64,000 bases of DNA from an uncultured Elusimicrobiales bacterium (GCA_934667625.1 CAKUMH010000003.1:1-64000), one strand, 5' to 3'. Shown: positions 43,077 through 52,079, numbered from the stretch's first letter. Program-made: numbers and translations. The notes: generated by a model not told the origin, from the letters alone.

Positions 43077-44850
43077 GTTGCAACCTCCGGTAGCGTTCAA
43101 TGTGCACGGCAAGCAGCTGCAAATCGGCCGGGGTGACGCCGGGAATGCGTCCGGCCTGGCCTAAGGTCTGCGGTTTTACTTCGCGCAATTTTTGGGCGCT
43201 TTCAAACAAAATGCCGCGCACGGCGGAAGGGTCAAACCCCTCGGGAATTTTGATGCTGTCCATTTCGGCCAGTTTTTCGGCGTCTTTTTTGTTGCGCTCG
43301 TAATAGCCGACGTATTTTTGGTGAATTTCGGCGTGTTTTTGGGCCTTTTGCAATGTCCACGGAAAGAGCATCGCCTCGTCCACCGAGGGGACCTCTTTCG
43401 GGTGGGCGATCAGTTCCTCGCACAGGCGGCGGTACTGCTCAAAAGACGCTTGGTATTTTTTATCCAAAAGCCCCAGCTTAAAAGCGTGCGGCGTAAGGCG
43501 CAAATCCGCATTGTCGTTACGCAGTAAAATGCGGTATTCGGCGCGGGAAGTGAACATACGGTACGGCTCGTTGACGCCTTTGTTAATCAGATCGTCAATC
43601 AGCACGCCGATATAGGCCTCGTCCCGGCGGAGCACAAAGGGCTCTTTGTGTTGCACTTTTAATGCGGCGTTGATGCCCGCCATAAGGCCTTGTCCGCCGG
43701 CTTCTTCGTAGCCGGTGGTGCCGTTTATTTGGCCGCCCAAAAACAGGTTGGGCACCCGCTTGCTCTCCAGAGACGGGAATAAATCGGCGGGGTTGGAAAA
43801 ATCGTACTCCACCGCGTAGCCGGGGCGGGTGATAGAGGCCTTTTCCATACCGGGCACGGATTTAATCAGCGCGCGCTGAACGTCCTCCGGCATGCTGGTG
43901 GAAAAACCTTGGATGTAATACTCCTCGGTATGAAAGCCCTCCGGTTCCAAAAACAGCGGGTGGCTGGTGACATCCGGAAATTTTTTAATTTTATCCTCTA
44001 CCGACGGGCAATAGCGCGGCCCGGCCCCGTGAATGTGCCCGCTGTACATGGCAGAACGCTGGAAATTTTCCCGCAAAATTTTATCCGTTTCCAGCGTGGT
44101 GCGGGTGATGTAGCAGCTGAGAAAGGTGCGCGCTTGCTGTTTTTTTACATCGGTAAAATGCGAAATGGGCTCCAAGGGGTTGTCGCTGGGCTGCAGGCGG
44201 AATTTGGAATAATCCAGCCCGCGCGCATTAATGCGCATGGGCGTGCCCGTTTTAAAGCGCAGCATGTTGAGCTTTAAATCCTCGCGCAGACTTTTGGCCA
44301 GTCCGTCGGAGGGCATATCGTTATAGCGGCCGCCCTTAAACATTTCGGTGCCAATGTGAATCGTTCCCGCCAAAAAGGTACCCGTGGTTAATACGACGGC
44401 CTTGGCGTGGTAAAAGGTGTTACGCAGCGTCCGCACGCCGCAAACGGCGTTGTCCGTGGTGGCGATTTGGACGGCCTCGTCCTGCATAATTTCCAAGTTG
44501 GGTTCCAGCTCCAGCAGGTGTTTAAAGGCAAATTGGTACACCTTTTTGTCGCACTGCACGCGCGGGGAGTGGACCGCCGGGCCCTTGCCGGTGTTTAACA
44601 GGTGATAATGCAAGGCGGCGTGATCCGTCACGCGGCCCATGGCACCGCCCAAGGCGTCAATTTCGCGCACAATCTGACCCTTGGCAATGCCGCCAATAGA
44701 GGGATTGCACGACATTTGGGCAATGGTGTCTAAACTTTGGGTGAGCAGCAGGGTTTTAGCCCCCAGTTTGGCCGAGGCCAAGGCGGCCTCACAGCCGGCA
44801 TGTCCGCCCCCCACTACAATTACATCGTATTTTTCATCGCAAACAAACAT
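43057..44850 (-). CDS. mnmG: tRNA uridine 5-carboxymethylaminomethyl modification enzyme MnmG
   Basis: MnmG works with MnmE to modify the wobble uridine of several tRNAs, using FAD and a folate. The 597-residue protein has VVGGGHAGCEAALASAKLGAK split over the FAD site, CNPSIGGIAKGQIVREIDALGG, YCPSVEDKI, GQINGTTGYEEAGGQGL, and a complete C-terminal helical domain. It follows mnmE directly with no gap. The internal motifs are intact. Confidence 0.96.
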   Translation of the reverse strand: MFVCDEKYDVIVVGGGHAGCEAALASAKLGAKTLLLTQSLDTIAQMSCNPSIGGIAKGQIVREIDALGGAMGRVTDHAALHYHLLNTGKGPAVHSPRVQCDKKVYQFAFKHLLELEPNLEIMQDEAVQIATTDNAVCGVRTLRNTFYHAKAVVLTTGTFLAGTIHIGTEMFKGGRYNDMPSDGLAKSLREDLKLNMLRFKTGTPMRINARGLDYSKFRLQPSDNPLEPISHFTDVKKQQARTFLSCYITRTTLETDKILRENFQRSAMYSGHIHGAGPRYCPSVEDKIKKFPDVTSHPLFLEPEGFHTEEYYIQGFSTSMPEDVQRALIKSVPGMEKASITRPGYAVEYDFSNPADLFPSLESKRVPNLFLGGQINGTTGYEEAGGQGLMAGINAALKVQHKEPFVLRRDEAYIGVLIDDLINKGVNEPYRMFTSRAEYRILLRNDNADLRLTPHAFKLGLLDKKYQASFEQYRRLCEELIAHPKEVPSVDEAMLFPWTLQKAQKHAEIHQKYVGYYERNKKDAEKLAEMDSIKIPEGFDPSAVRGILFESAQKLREVKPQTLGQAGRIPGVTPADLQLLAVHIERYRRLQRVKDAH

Positions 44851-46203
44851 CTATTTCCCCATACAGAACTTGGAAAAAATAATGCCCAGTACATCATCGG
44901 GCGTTACTTCTCCGATTAAATCTTGCAAAGCGCCCAACGCACGGCGCAGGTGCTCAGCGTAAATCTCGCCGCCAGCGTGGGTGCTAAGCCGAATGAGCGC
45001 GCTTTCCAGTTCGGTTTGCGCGTTTAAAAGCGATTCAAAATGGCGCAGGTTGGAAATCATCAATCCGTCGGCCGTTTGGGCCTCGGTTACGTCGGCCGTA
45101 AGGGCTTTTTTAAGCGCGTCCAACCCCGCTCCCGTTTTGCACGAAACGGGCAACACCGTGTACTTTTGCGCGTTTTTGAGCGGGCAGACCGCCGCCGGGG
45201 CGGCGTCCATTTTGTTCAGCACCACCAAGGTGCGCTTGTGCTGGTTTTGAATGTCCGTCCACAGGTTTTTTTCTTCGGGCGTGAGCGCGCGGGTAGCGTC
45301 CAGCACCAGCACAATTAAATCGGCCTTTTCCATGGCGCGCACACTGCGTTTCATCCCTTCCTGTTCGGCGGGATCCAGGGCGTGTTCGCGGATGCCGGCG
45401 GTGTCGGTTAAAATGATTTTTTGCCCGTTGATTTCCAGCGTTTCCTCCACCGTGTCGCGCGTGGTGCCGCTTGCGGCGGAAACGATGGCACGGTCAAAGC
45501 CGACCAGCGCATTAAGCAGGCTGGATTTGCCGCTGTTAGGCGCCCCAACCAGGGCCGTTTTGAGCCCCTCTTTAATAAATTTTCCGACGGAAAATGTATC
45601 CGCCAAGGCCTTGATATGCGCCAACACGGCGTTTAATTCGCCGGAGATAAATTCGTCCGAAAGCGGCGTCATTTCCTCGTCCACATCGTCCAGGCGCACC
45701 TCAATCTGCGCCAAAAGTTCGCTCAGCCGTTTTTTTAAATCGTCCAATCGGGCGGAGAGTTTGCCGTCTAAAGAATCCATGGCCAGTTTGTGCGCGGCCT
45801 TATTTCCCGAGGCAATCAAATCGCACAGGCCCTGCGCCTCTACCAAGTCCATTTTCCCGTTTAAAAACGCCCGTTGGGAAAATTCCCCCCGCTTGGCCAG
45901 CGTGGCACCATTTGCGCACAACAGCTCTAATAGCCGCCCCTTGATGTAGGGCGAGGCGTGCAGGGCAAACTCCACTACGTCCTCACCGGTGTAGGAATGC
46001 GGGGCCTTGAAATACGTGACTAGGGCCTTATCCAGCACGTCATTACCGTCGTATAAAGTGCAAAAAATTTGTTTGCGCGGCGCAGGTTCGTCCGCCCGTT
46101 TGGTTAGCGTATGAAAAAGAGATAATGATTTGGGGCCGGACAGCCGCACCAAAGCGACCGCGCCGCCCGTTCCCGTAGCCAAGGCGCAGATAGTAGTTTG
46201 CAT
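44851..46203 (-). CDS. mnmE: tRNA modification GTPase MnmE
   Basis: MnmE is the GTPase partner of MnmG. The 450-residue protein has the N-terminal folate domain (ALATGTGGAVALVRLSGP), a helical domain, and an inserted G domain with P-loop GAPNSGKSSLLN and DTAGIREH. The C-terminal motif FCMGK has the catalytic cysteine (family norm FCIGK). TAAAAT lies six bases before the ATG without a ribosome site, so this first gene of a long run is predicted leaderless. Confidence 0.96.
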   Translation of the reverse strand: MQTTICALATGTGGAVALVRLSGPKSLSLFHTLTKRADEPAPRKQIFCTLYDGNDVLDKALVTYFKAPHSYTGEDVVEFALHASPYIKGRLLELLCANGATLAKRGEFSQRAFLNGKMDLVEAQGLCDLIASGNKAAHKLAMDSLDGKLSARLDDLKKRLSELLAQIEVRLDDVDEEMTPLSDEFISGELNAVLAHIKALADTFSVGKFIKEGLKTALVGAPNSGKSSLLNALVGFDRAIVSAASGTTRDTVEETLEINGQKIILTDTAGIREHALDPAEQEGMKRSVRAMEKADLIVLVLDATRALTPEEKNLWTDIQNQHKRTLVVLNKMDAAPAAVCPLKNAQKYTVLPVSCKTGAGLDALKKALTADVTEAQTADGLMISNLRHFESLLNAQTELESALIRLSTHAGGEIYAEHLRRALGALQDLIGEVTPDDVLGIIFSKFCMGK

Positions 46204-46357
46204 AGCTATATTTTATCAATTTTTAGGGGTTTAGACAGAGGGTTTTTTCTCCTCGTAAAAACAGGGGTTTTACCGCCTTGCTAAAACCGGATAAAAAAAC
46301 TATACTTTTACTGAACAAAAAAACCGCCCGTTTTGGCGCGGCGAGGAGGATTTTAAT
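46204..46357. promoter_or_regulatory. Divergent promoter region (mnmE / flavoprotein)
   Basis: On the minus strand TAAAAT (46215-46210) serves mnmE. On the plus strand TTGCTA (46278-46283), a 17-bp spacer and TATACT (46301-46306) serve the flavoprotein, followed by a small hairpin (CCGCCCGTTTTGGCGCGG) and GAGGAGG. Confidence 0.7.
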
Positions 46358-46912
46358 ATGAGTAAAAAAGTGTTGGTGTTAACGGGCAGCCCGCGGCAGT
46401 TGGGCAATTCGGCCCTCTTAGCGGATGCGTTTATCCAAGGCGTAAAAGCCGCCGGGCACACCGCCAAGGTGTTTGAGACGGCCTTCCACCCCATTCTGCC
46501 CTGCAAGGCCTGCAACAAATGCTGGACGACGGACGCCCCCTGCATTTTTAAGGACGAGCTGGAAAAACTGGCCCCGCTCTTGGAGGAGGCCGAAGTGCTG
46601 GTATTGTGCACGCCCTTATATTGGTTTAATATGACGGCACAGCTAAAGGCGGCGGTGGACAAACTGTACGCCTATATGCAGCCGCAGGCGAAACGGAAAC
46701 TTAAAATTAAAGAGTGCGTGCTGCTTGCCACGGGAGAAGGAACGGAGCAGGACGGCGATTTTGACGGTTTAAAGGCCACATACAAGAGCATTTCCGGCTA
46801 CTTGGGCTGGCAGGACCGCGGCATGGTGTTGGCGGGCGGCATTAACGAGCCGGGCGAAATTATCAAAACGGGCAAATTAAAGGAAGCCCTAGCCCTGGGA
46901 CAAACGATTTAA
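46358..46912 (+). CDS. Flavodoxin-like NAD(P)H-dependent oxidoreductase
   Basis: The 184-residue protein has the FMN-binding loop TGSPRQLGNSALL near 10-20. A cysteine cluster (CKACNKCWTTDAPC) resembles iron-sulfur flavoproteins and related FMN reductases of anaerobes. LCTPLYWFNMTAQLKAAVDKLY is the second FMN segment. It probably reduces quinones, azo compounds or a metal centre with NAD(P)H; substrate unknown. It has its own promoter, GAGGAG and terminator. Confidence 0.85.
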   Translation: MSKKVLVLTGSPRQLGNSALLADAFIQGVKAAGHTAKVFETAFHPILPCKACNKCWTTDAPCIFKDELEKLAPLLEEAEVLVLCTPLYWFNMTAQLKAAVDKLYAYMQPQAKRKLKIKECVLLATGEGTEQDGDFDGLKATYKSISGYLGWQDRGMVLAGGINEPGEIIKTGKLKEALALGQTI

Positions 46913-46938
46913 AACACGCAGCAAGCATAAAACGATGA

Positions 46939-46971
46939 GGCCCCGAATATTGGTTTTCGGGGCCCTGTTTT
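46939..46971. terminator. Bidirectional terminator
   Basis: GGCCCCGAA, a short loop and TTCGGGGCC followed by CTGTTTT. It lies between the flavoprotein gene (plus) and the pilin (minus). Confidence 0.8.
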
Positions 46972-46975
46972 ATAG

Positions 46976-47938
46976 CTAACAACCGGTTGTTCCTGGAAAT
47001 AAACTGCACCGGTTGGAATCAGTCAAGTCTGTTGGAAAGGAAGAGAACGGAAATGGATCGCTGGGGCAAGACCCATAGGTGCAAGCAGAGGAAACAATGT
47101 TACCGGTTTTGTCCACTGTGGCGGTGTAATCCCAGCTTCCGAGCCCTGTGGTGCGCATGACATATCCACCATTTTCTTTGTCTGGAACAATGTAGAAGAA
47201 ATTTCCATTTCCCGTATAAAGGGCGCTATTTAGGGTGCCGTCCTTGTTAAAATCCCACCGGATTCTATCTCCGTTTTCCTTCGTTGTGGTGACTTCGTCC
47301 CCATCCGTAAGGTTGGAGCAGCCCTCACAAACGTCGGTAACGGTGCCGACGTTGGCTTCTGATAACCCCCCGGTATTTCCACTTTCCCCGGCATTTCCGC
47401 CAGCAGAACTACCAGCGTTTAAGGTGCCGCTACCACTGCCTTCCAAGACATAAACCGTATATTTCCCATTCGCACCAATCTCGGTTCCCCCCATGCTCAC
47501 GCACAGTTGTTTGGCACGGTCACTACTGGAAAGCGCCTCGCAATGGACCTCTTTGGGAAAGTTTTCACTTTTGGCAAAATACATTACATATTTATTGTCC
47601 AACCCGTCTTTGCTGGCTGATACGTAATCGCTATTGGCATCCGCGGAGACCTCCACTTTTACGCCATTGCCAAATTCCGCTTTATTCCCGTCAATTGTGC
47701 CCGGCAAGCTAATGTCCAAATTCTGCAAGTCATTGCTGTACGCAGCCGAAGCCATGTAGAATGTTTCCTGGGCATTTTTAACGGTACTCGCCACAGGCAT
47801 TAAAGTAGCGTAACGGCTTTTGTCCACCGCCCGTTGATATTGCGGTACGGCAATTGCCGCGAGAATACCAATGATAAGTACAACAACCAACAACTCAATT
47901 AGTGTAAAGCCGCCTAAACGGCTCATAGTAACTTTCAT
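46976..47938 (-). CDS. Large type IV prepilin with extra C-terminal domain
   Basis: The 320-residue prepilin starts with a basic leader and GGFTLIELLVVVLIIGILA. The first half is like the shorter pilin at 32890. Residues about 170-205 form a Gly/Ser/Asn linker (GSGSGTLNAGSSAGGN), followed by a second cysteine-bearing domain with Gly/Asp-rich strands. Such a two-part head is unusual for a major pilin and might be an adhesive or minor pilin. AAGGA precedes the ATG and is partly masked by a leader hairpin. It is a single gene. Confidence 0.88.
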   Translation of the reverse strand: MKVTMSRLGGFTLIELLVVVLIIGILAAIAVPQYQRAVDKSRYATLMPVASTVKNAQETFYMASAAYSNDLQNLDISLPGTIDGNKAEFGNGVKVEVSADANSDYVSASKDGLDNKYVMYFAKSENFPKEVHCEALSSSDRAKQLCVSMGGTEIGANGKYTVYVLEGSGSGTLNAGSSAGGNAGESGNTGGLSEANVGTVTDVCEGCSNLTDGDEVTTTKENGDRIRWDFNKDGTLNSALYTGNGNFFYIVPDKENGGYVMRTTGLGSWDYTATVDKTGNIVSSACTYGSCPSDPFPFSSFPTDLTDSNRCSLFPGTTGC

Positions 47939-47948
47939 AAAAACCGTC

Positions 47949-47990
47949 CTTATTGCTAAATTTTACTTATGAAGAAATTTTAGCAATAAG
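47949..47990 (-). promoter_or_regulatory. Leader hairpin masking the pilin ribosome site
   Basis: The arms CTTATTGCTAAA (47990-47979) and TTTAGCAATAAG (47960-47949) are perfect complements of 12 bp around an 18-nt AT-rich loop. The 3' arm contains AAG of the AAGGA ribosome site. This could limit translation at low temperature or until a factor opens it. Confidence 0.55.
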
Positions 47991-48184
47991 AAAAAACAAT
48001 TACAACCCTTCTATGCTTTAGCGGCCCCAATACAACCCATGCGGTAGATTCTGAACCAAGTTCAGAATGACTTTTTTATTGGATAATGACAGCCATTGGG
48101 CTACAACCTTCCAAGATGACGACGGGGAAAATAGATGGTGTTGCGGGTCTTTTTGCTTCTTTTTCTCCCAAGAGAAAAAGAAAT
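47991..48184. other. Gene-free spacer with an ATTCTGAA palindrome
   Basis: The spacer holds the palindrome ATTCTGAA-CCAAG-TTCAGAAT (near 48049-48069). Its flanks read like the dispersed repeat GTCATTCTGAACTTGG... that occurs in many unrelated bacterial genomes. No ORF is credible. Confidence 0.5.
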
Positions 48185-48216
48185 AAAAAACTCCCCCGGT
48201 CAAATAACCGGGGGAG
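48185..48216 (-). terminator. Terminator of the rpmH-jag operon
   Basis: CTCCCCCGGT / ACCGGGGGAG stem, with six T residues on the minus strand. It lies just after the jag stop. Confidence 0.92.
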
Positions 48217-48233
48217 CTCTTTTTTACCAAAAC

Positions 48234-49496
48234 TTATTTGTTTTCGGTTTTTGCTTCGTTTGCGTGGCTCACGCTTTCAAACAACGGGCCGCACGAATCG
48301 GCACAGCAGGCACAGCCGGAAGTTTTTTCCTCCGTGGCCGCCGGAGCGGGCGCTGGCTGTTCGGCTGCCGGGGTTTGCACGGGCGTTACTTCCAAAGCAG
48401 CCGCTTCTTGCACCGGGGCCGTTTCTGCGTCCGTTTCGTGGCAAGCGCAGGTTTCCCCACAGGTGCAGGCAGGTTGTTCGTGCGTTTCACAGCAGGAGCA
48501 ATGTTCCTCGGCACAGGGCGTTTGTTCCGCCGTTTCGGCCGGAGTTTCGGGAATGTCCTCTCCAATAACACCAGGCACAAAGTCCGCCGGGGCCGTGTTG
48601 GCGCGGGCCGCTTCCAACGCTTTTTCCGTCGGGCGCAGCGTTACCTTGCGCCATTTGCCTTCGCCTTCGCTGGCGGTGGTGACAAATTCGTTCCCTTCTA
48701 CCGCGCGGTGAATGTAGCGGCGCAGTTGGGCGCTCATCGGGCGGAAGCGGAAAACGCTGTTGCCGCGTTTAATCATATCAATGCCCTTTTGGATTTCGGC
48801 GTCAATTTTATCTTCTGCCTTTCTCCAGTAGTTTTGCGTATCGGTGATGACGGAGATCGGCTTGTCAAAATGGCGGCTCAAGGCCAAGGTGGACAGGTAC
48901 TGGATAGCCTCTAAGGTTTTGCCTTCTTTGCCGATGACAATGGCCGGGTGGTCGCAGTCAAAGGTGAGCAAAATGCGCTGCTGCTTTTCGTCCCACCACA
49001 CATTCAAATTTTCCACCTTCACACCCATTTGCGTGAGTACTTTCTCCAAGTATTCCTTGGCCTCGGCCATGGGGGCTTTTAAATTTTCCGGGATGACCGC
49101 ATTGCGGATGGCCTCGCACGGCAGCATTTGGGGCTCGTTGGCCTTGGGCGCCTTTTCGCGCGGTTCGCGCACGTCTAACGTGTGTTCCGTGCGGCGGCTT
49201 GTGCGGCGGGAGTTTCTGCCTTCGCCGCGGTCCTTGCGGCCGTTGCGTCCGCCACGGGATTTGGCGGGGCGCTTTTTGGGAACGTCCATGTAAATCTGCG
49301 CGTCCAAATTGGAGCTGGACCAGCGTTTTTGGCGCAGTTCCACTACGGCCGGGCGGGAACCGATGCCCAAGAAACCCTTTTTGGGCGTTTCCAGCACGGT
49401 TACTTCCACCTGGTCTCTTCTTAAACCTAATTCTTTGAGGCCTTTGGCAATGGCTTCGGACACATCTTTTGCTTGAACTTTAATTTTACTCGGCAT
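48234..49496 (-). CDS. jag: Jag/KhpB-type RNA-binding protein with Cys-rich tail
   Basis: The 420-residue protein has the Jag N-terminal domain (VQAKDVSEAIAKGLKELGL, KKGFLGIGSRPA), a basic Arg/Gly linker, a KH domain (ITFDCDHPAIVIGKEGKTL area) and an R3H domain (QLRRYIHRAVEGNEF). Jag/KhpB proteins bind small RNAs and mRNAs. The unusual part is the last 100 residues, which carry 12 cysteines and several histidines in close pairs (HCSCC, ACTCGETCACHE, GCACCADSC). That suggests a metal-binding tail. It ends the rpmH-rnpA-yidD-yidC-jag run. Confidence 0.9.
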   Translation of the reverse strand: MPSKIKVQAKDVSEAIAKGLKELGLRRDQVEVTVLETPKKGFLGIGSRPAVVELRQKRWSSSNLDAQIYMDVPKKRPAKSRGGRNGRKDRGEGRNSRRTSRRTEHTLDVREPREKAPKANEPQMLPCEAIRNAVIPENLKAPMAEAKEYLEKVLTQMGVKVENLNVWWDEKQQRILLTFDCDHPAIVIGKEGKTLEAIQYLSTLALSRHFDKPISVITDTQNYWRKAEDKIDAEIQKGIDMIKRGNSVFRFRPMSAQLRRYIHRAVEGNEFVTTASEGEGKWRKVTLRPTEKALEAARANTAPADFVPGVIGEDIPETPAETAEQTPCAEEHCSCCETHEQPACTCGETCACHETDAETAPVQEAAALEVTPVQTPAAEQPAPAPAATEEKTSGCACCADSCGPLFESVSHANEAKTENK

Positions 49497-49510
49497 ATCA
49501 AAATGACTCC

Positions 49511-51115
49511 TTAATTGGCTTTTGCCATTTTGCGGTTAATAACCGTTTGAATGGCAAACATCAGCAGGCTGTTGGTCAGCCAGTACAGCACCAGCCCGGA
49601 CGGGAAATTCATAAACAGCAGGGTGAAAATCACCGGCATATACTTAAACATCGCCGCTTGGGACGGATCGGTGCCGGCCGGGATATTGCCCTTCTGCTGA
49701 AAGAACATCACCGCACCCATTAAAATGGGTAACAAATAATACGGGTCCTTGGAGGACAAGTCCGTAATCCAAAACACAAACTTCGCCCCGTGCAACGACC
49801 ACGAGGTGCGCAACGCATTAAACAACGCCAAGAAAATCGGCAGCTGGATGAGCATCGGCAAGCAGCCGGCCAGCGGGTTGACCTTATACTTGCGGTACAG
49901 GTTCAGCGTTTCGCGGTTTAAGGCCTCCGGATTGCCCTTGTATTTTTCTTGGATACGCTTCATTTCCGGTTGAATCTTCTTCATTTGCGCGGCGGATTTT
50001 AACTGCATGAGCGTAAACTTGAACAAAATCGCCTGCAAAAGCACCGTCATCATAATAATGGCCACGCCGTAGTTGCCCGTCCAGCCATAGAAGGTTTCCA
50101 GCACGTTGCGGGCAATTTTGCCCAGCGCGCCAAAGAAACCAAAGGCAATGGAGCGGTCCAAATGATACGGCAGTGCCAGAAAGGATTTGTAATCCTTGGG
50201 ACCAAAGTAAAAGTCCGACTTAAGCTCCACCTTGGATTTGGCCTCCACCGTTACGGCAGGTACAGCAATGGAAAACTGCGGGCCCGTCAATTCGCCTTCT
50301 CCGGCAAGTCCCCACAGGCGTTTTTGCGTGCCGATTTTCACTTTATCGGCGCTAAAATCGCCTGCCTTCCACCCTTGTGGAATGAGCACGGACAGGAAAT
50401 AGCGGTTTTCAATACCCGCCCACATCCAGGGCAACGACGGCTGCGCGTCTTTTTTGGTGAAAGTTTCTAGCGAAGGTTTCTTTTTGCCCGCTTCCTGCAC
50501 CAAATATACCGCCTTGGACTCGCGTTCGTTATCGTTCATCTCGCTCTTGACCGTGGCCAAGCCGGGACCGAAATTCCAGGCAAAGGGTTCCACGGAAAGC
50601 GCATGGGCGGTTTTGTTTTCAAACGTGAGGTTTACATTATTAATTCCGTTTTCATTAAAACGGAAGGTTTTGTAGACGGTTAAACCGGGGATGATATCTC
50701 CGGCGAAGGTAATAGAATCTTTCGTGCGGGCAAATTCGCTAAAGTCCACCTGCGGCATGGTGGAAAAATACCCTTCCCCTTGGTACGGGGTCAGATCCAC
50801 ATCGCCGATTTGGTCTTTAAACAGATACGTTTTAATCCCCGCCCCTTTGGACGAAAAAGTAACGTCCGCATGCGGCAAGGAAAGCGTGATAAGTTCTTCG
50901 GGTTTGGGAGCAACGGAAGATTTGTGACCGGAAACGGGAGCGTTCCCGGCCAGTACAACTTGGGCGCCGGCATTTTGCTGGGCCTGTTGTTCCTTTTTAA
51001 GCTGTGCCTCGGCGGCTTCCTGCGCGGCGCGGGCACGTGGCAAGGCGACAAACTGGTTGTAGCCCGTAATTATCAGCAAAAACAGCATTGCCGTAATTAG
51101 AAACTGTCGGTTCAT
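49511..51115 (-). CDS. yidC: Membrane protein insertase YidC
   Basis: YidC inserts and folds inner-membrane proteins. The 534-residue Gram-negative-type protein has a first helix (about 3-19), a large periplasmic domain and five C-terminal helices (GNYGVAIIMMTVLLQAI, GCLPMLIQLPIFLALFNAL). A conserved Arg faces the groove. I start at MNRQFLIT with GAGG upstream. It precedes jag by 14 nt. Confidence 0.95.
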   Translation of the reverse strand: MNRQFLITAMLFLLIITGYNQFVALPRARAAQEAAEAQLKKEQQAQQNAGAQVVLAGNAPVSGHKSSVAPKPEELITLSLPHADVTFSSKGAGIKTYLFKDQIGDVDLTPYQGEGYFSTMPQVDFSEFARTKDSITFAGDIIPGLTVYKTFRFNENGINNVNLTFENKTAHALSVEPFAWNFGPGLATVKSEMNDNERESKAVYLVQEAGKKKPSLETFTKKDAQPSLPWMWAGIENRYFLSVLIPQGWKAGDFSADKVKIGTQKRLWGLAGEGELTGPQFSIAVPAVTVEAKSKVELKSDFYFGPKDYKSFLALPYHLDRSIAFGFFGALGKIARNVLETFYGWTGNYGVAIIMMTVLLQAILFKFTLMQLKSAAQMKKIQPEMKRIQEKYKGNPEALNRETLNLYRKYKVNPLAGCLPMLIQLPIFLALFNALRTSWSLHGAKFVFWITDLSSKDPYYLLPILMGAVMFFQQKGNIPAGTDPSQAAMFKYMPVIFTLLFMNFPSGLVLYWLTNSLLMFAIQTVINRKMAKAN

Positions 51116-51199
51116 AACATTTCCTCTGATTCTGTGCCGCACGGACGGGGCCGCCCGGCAGGCTAAGAGGAAACTTCCACTAAGGCAGAAAAAACAGCG

Positions 51200-51436
51200 T
51201 TACGGCACCGGGTCATATCCGCCCGGATGCCACGGATGACACTTAAGCACCCGCTTAAGCGCCAAATAGCCGCCCTTGAGGGCGCCGTGTTTCATAATCG
51301 CTTGCTTTGCATACTGGCTGCAGGTGGGTGAAAACCGGCACACCCCCCGCGGACCCAAAAAGGGCCGCACGAGCAACATAAAAAGGTTAAGCAGCAAAAG
51401 CAACAAATTCCTGGCTAGACGCGAAATTTTTTGCAT
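51200..51436 (-). CDS. yidD: Membrane protein insertion efficiency factor YidD
   Basis: YidD is a small amphipathic factor that assists YidC. The 78-residue protein has the signature CRFSPTCSQYAKQAIMKHG and RVLKCHPWHPGGYDPVP. I start at MQKISRLA, just after a GAGGGAGG run. It lies between rnpA (15 nt) and yidC (84 nt), the normal order. Confidence 0.93.
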   Translation of the reverse strand: MQKISRLARNLLLLLLNLFMLLVRPFLGPRGVCRFSPTCSQYAKQAIMKHGALKGGYLALKRVLKCHPWHPGGYDPVP

Positions 51437-51451
51437 ATCCTCCCTCAATAA

Positions 51452-51835
51452 TTAGGACAAAGGCTCTTTTTCTGAAGAGGAACTTAATATAGCGGCTTTG
51501 CCGCACAGTGTCTTGAGCGCATCCTGCGCTGCGTGCACATTTGATATTTTTTCGCTGTCTTTGGGACAAAAAACCAATTTCGTCCCCGATTTTATATTTT
51601 TTCTACTCAGTCTGAAAGCTTCCCTTAACAGTCTTTTGGTACGGTTGCGCACAACCGCCGGGCCCAATTTTTTGGACACCACTACCGCAAAACGGGCCGG
51701 CCGGGTTATTTCCTGGCCGGGCCGCCACCACAGTGTAAGCCCGTTACACTGCAGTTTTTCGCCGCCTTGGATGACATCCTTAAAATCTCTTTTAAGGTGA
51801 AGGCGGCTTTTACGCGGCAGACCGTTGGGCAGCAT
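51452..51835 (-). CDS. rnpA: Ribonuclease P protein component
   Basis: RnpA is the protein cofactor of RNase P. The 127-residue basic protein has the RNR motif in VVRNRTKRLLREAFR and an RFAVVVSKKLG strand. It sits between rpmH and yidD as in most bacteria. The RNase P RNA gene is not adjacent; the 57.4-57.8 kb RNA was examined as a candidate but shows no clear match. Confidence 0.93.
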   Translation of the reverse strand: MLPNGLPRKSRLHLKRDFKDVIQGGEKLQCNGLTLWWRPGQEITRPARFAVVVSKKLGPAVVRNRTKRLLREAFRLSRKNIKSGTKLVFCPKDSEKISNVHAAQDALKTLCGKAAILSSSSEKEPLS

Positions 51836-51839
51836 ACGC

Positions 51840-51980
51840 TTAGGCGGCTCTAATCAGTTCGTGGCGGCCTTTAGCTCTTCTGGCGCTGAGCACCTTTCTG
51901 CCGCCGGCGGTAGCCATTCTGGCTCTGAATCCGATATGTTTGGCACGTCTTCTTTTGTTAGGTCTGTAGGTCGGTAACAT
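51840..51980 (-). CDS. rpmH: Large ribosomal subunit protein bL34
   Basis: The 46-residue basic protein MLPTYRPNKRRRAKHIGF ... RRAKGRHELIRA matches L34. I start at MLPTYRP; an in-frame extension upstream to 89 residues is not credible because it would cross the leader and the -10 box (TATAAT, 52085-52080). AAGAAG before the ATG is a weak ribosome site. Upstream genes lack dnaA, so this end of the classical oriC cluster has been separated here. Confidence 0.93.
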   Translation of the reverse strand: MLPTYRPNKRRRAKHIGFRARMATAGGRKVLSARRAKGRHELIRAA

Positions 51981-52079
51981 TTTCTTCTTATACGTTATTT
52001 CTGGCCCGGAAAACCGAACTGGAAAAAACGTATCTCCTGTTATTAATTTAAAATCGTTTCTTGTGCGAAACTTAGTATT

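Noticed and set aside
48049..48069. Regulatory operator from the ATTCTGAA palindrome
   Set aside because: It lies after one gene start and before a terminator, far from a promoter, and resembles a dispersed repeat rather than a specific site.
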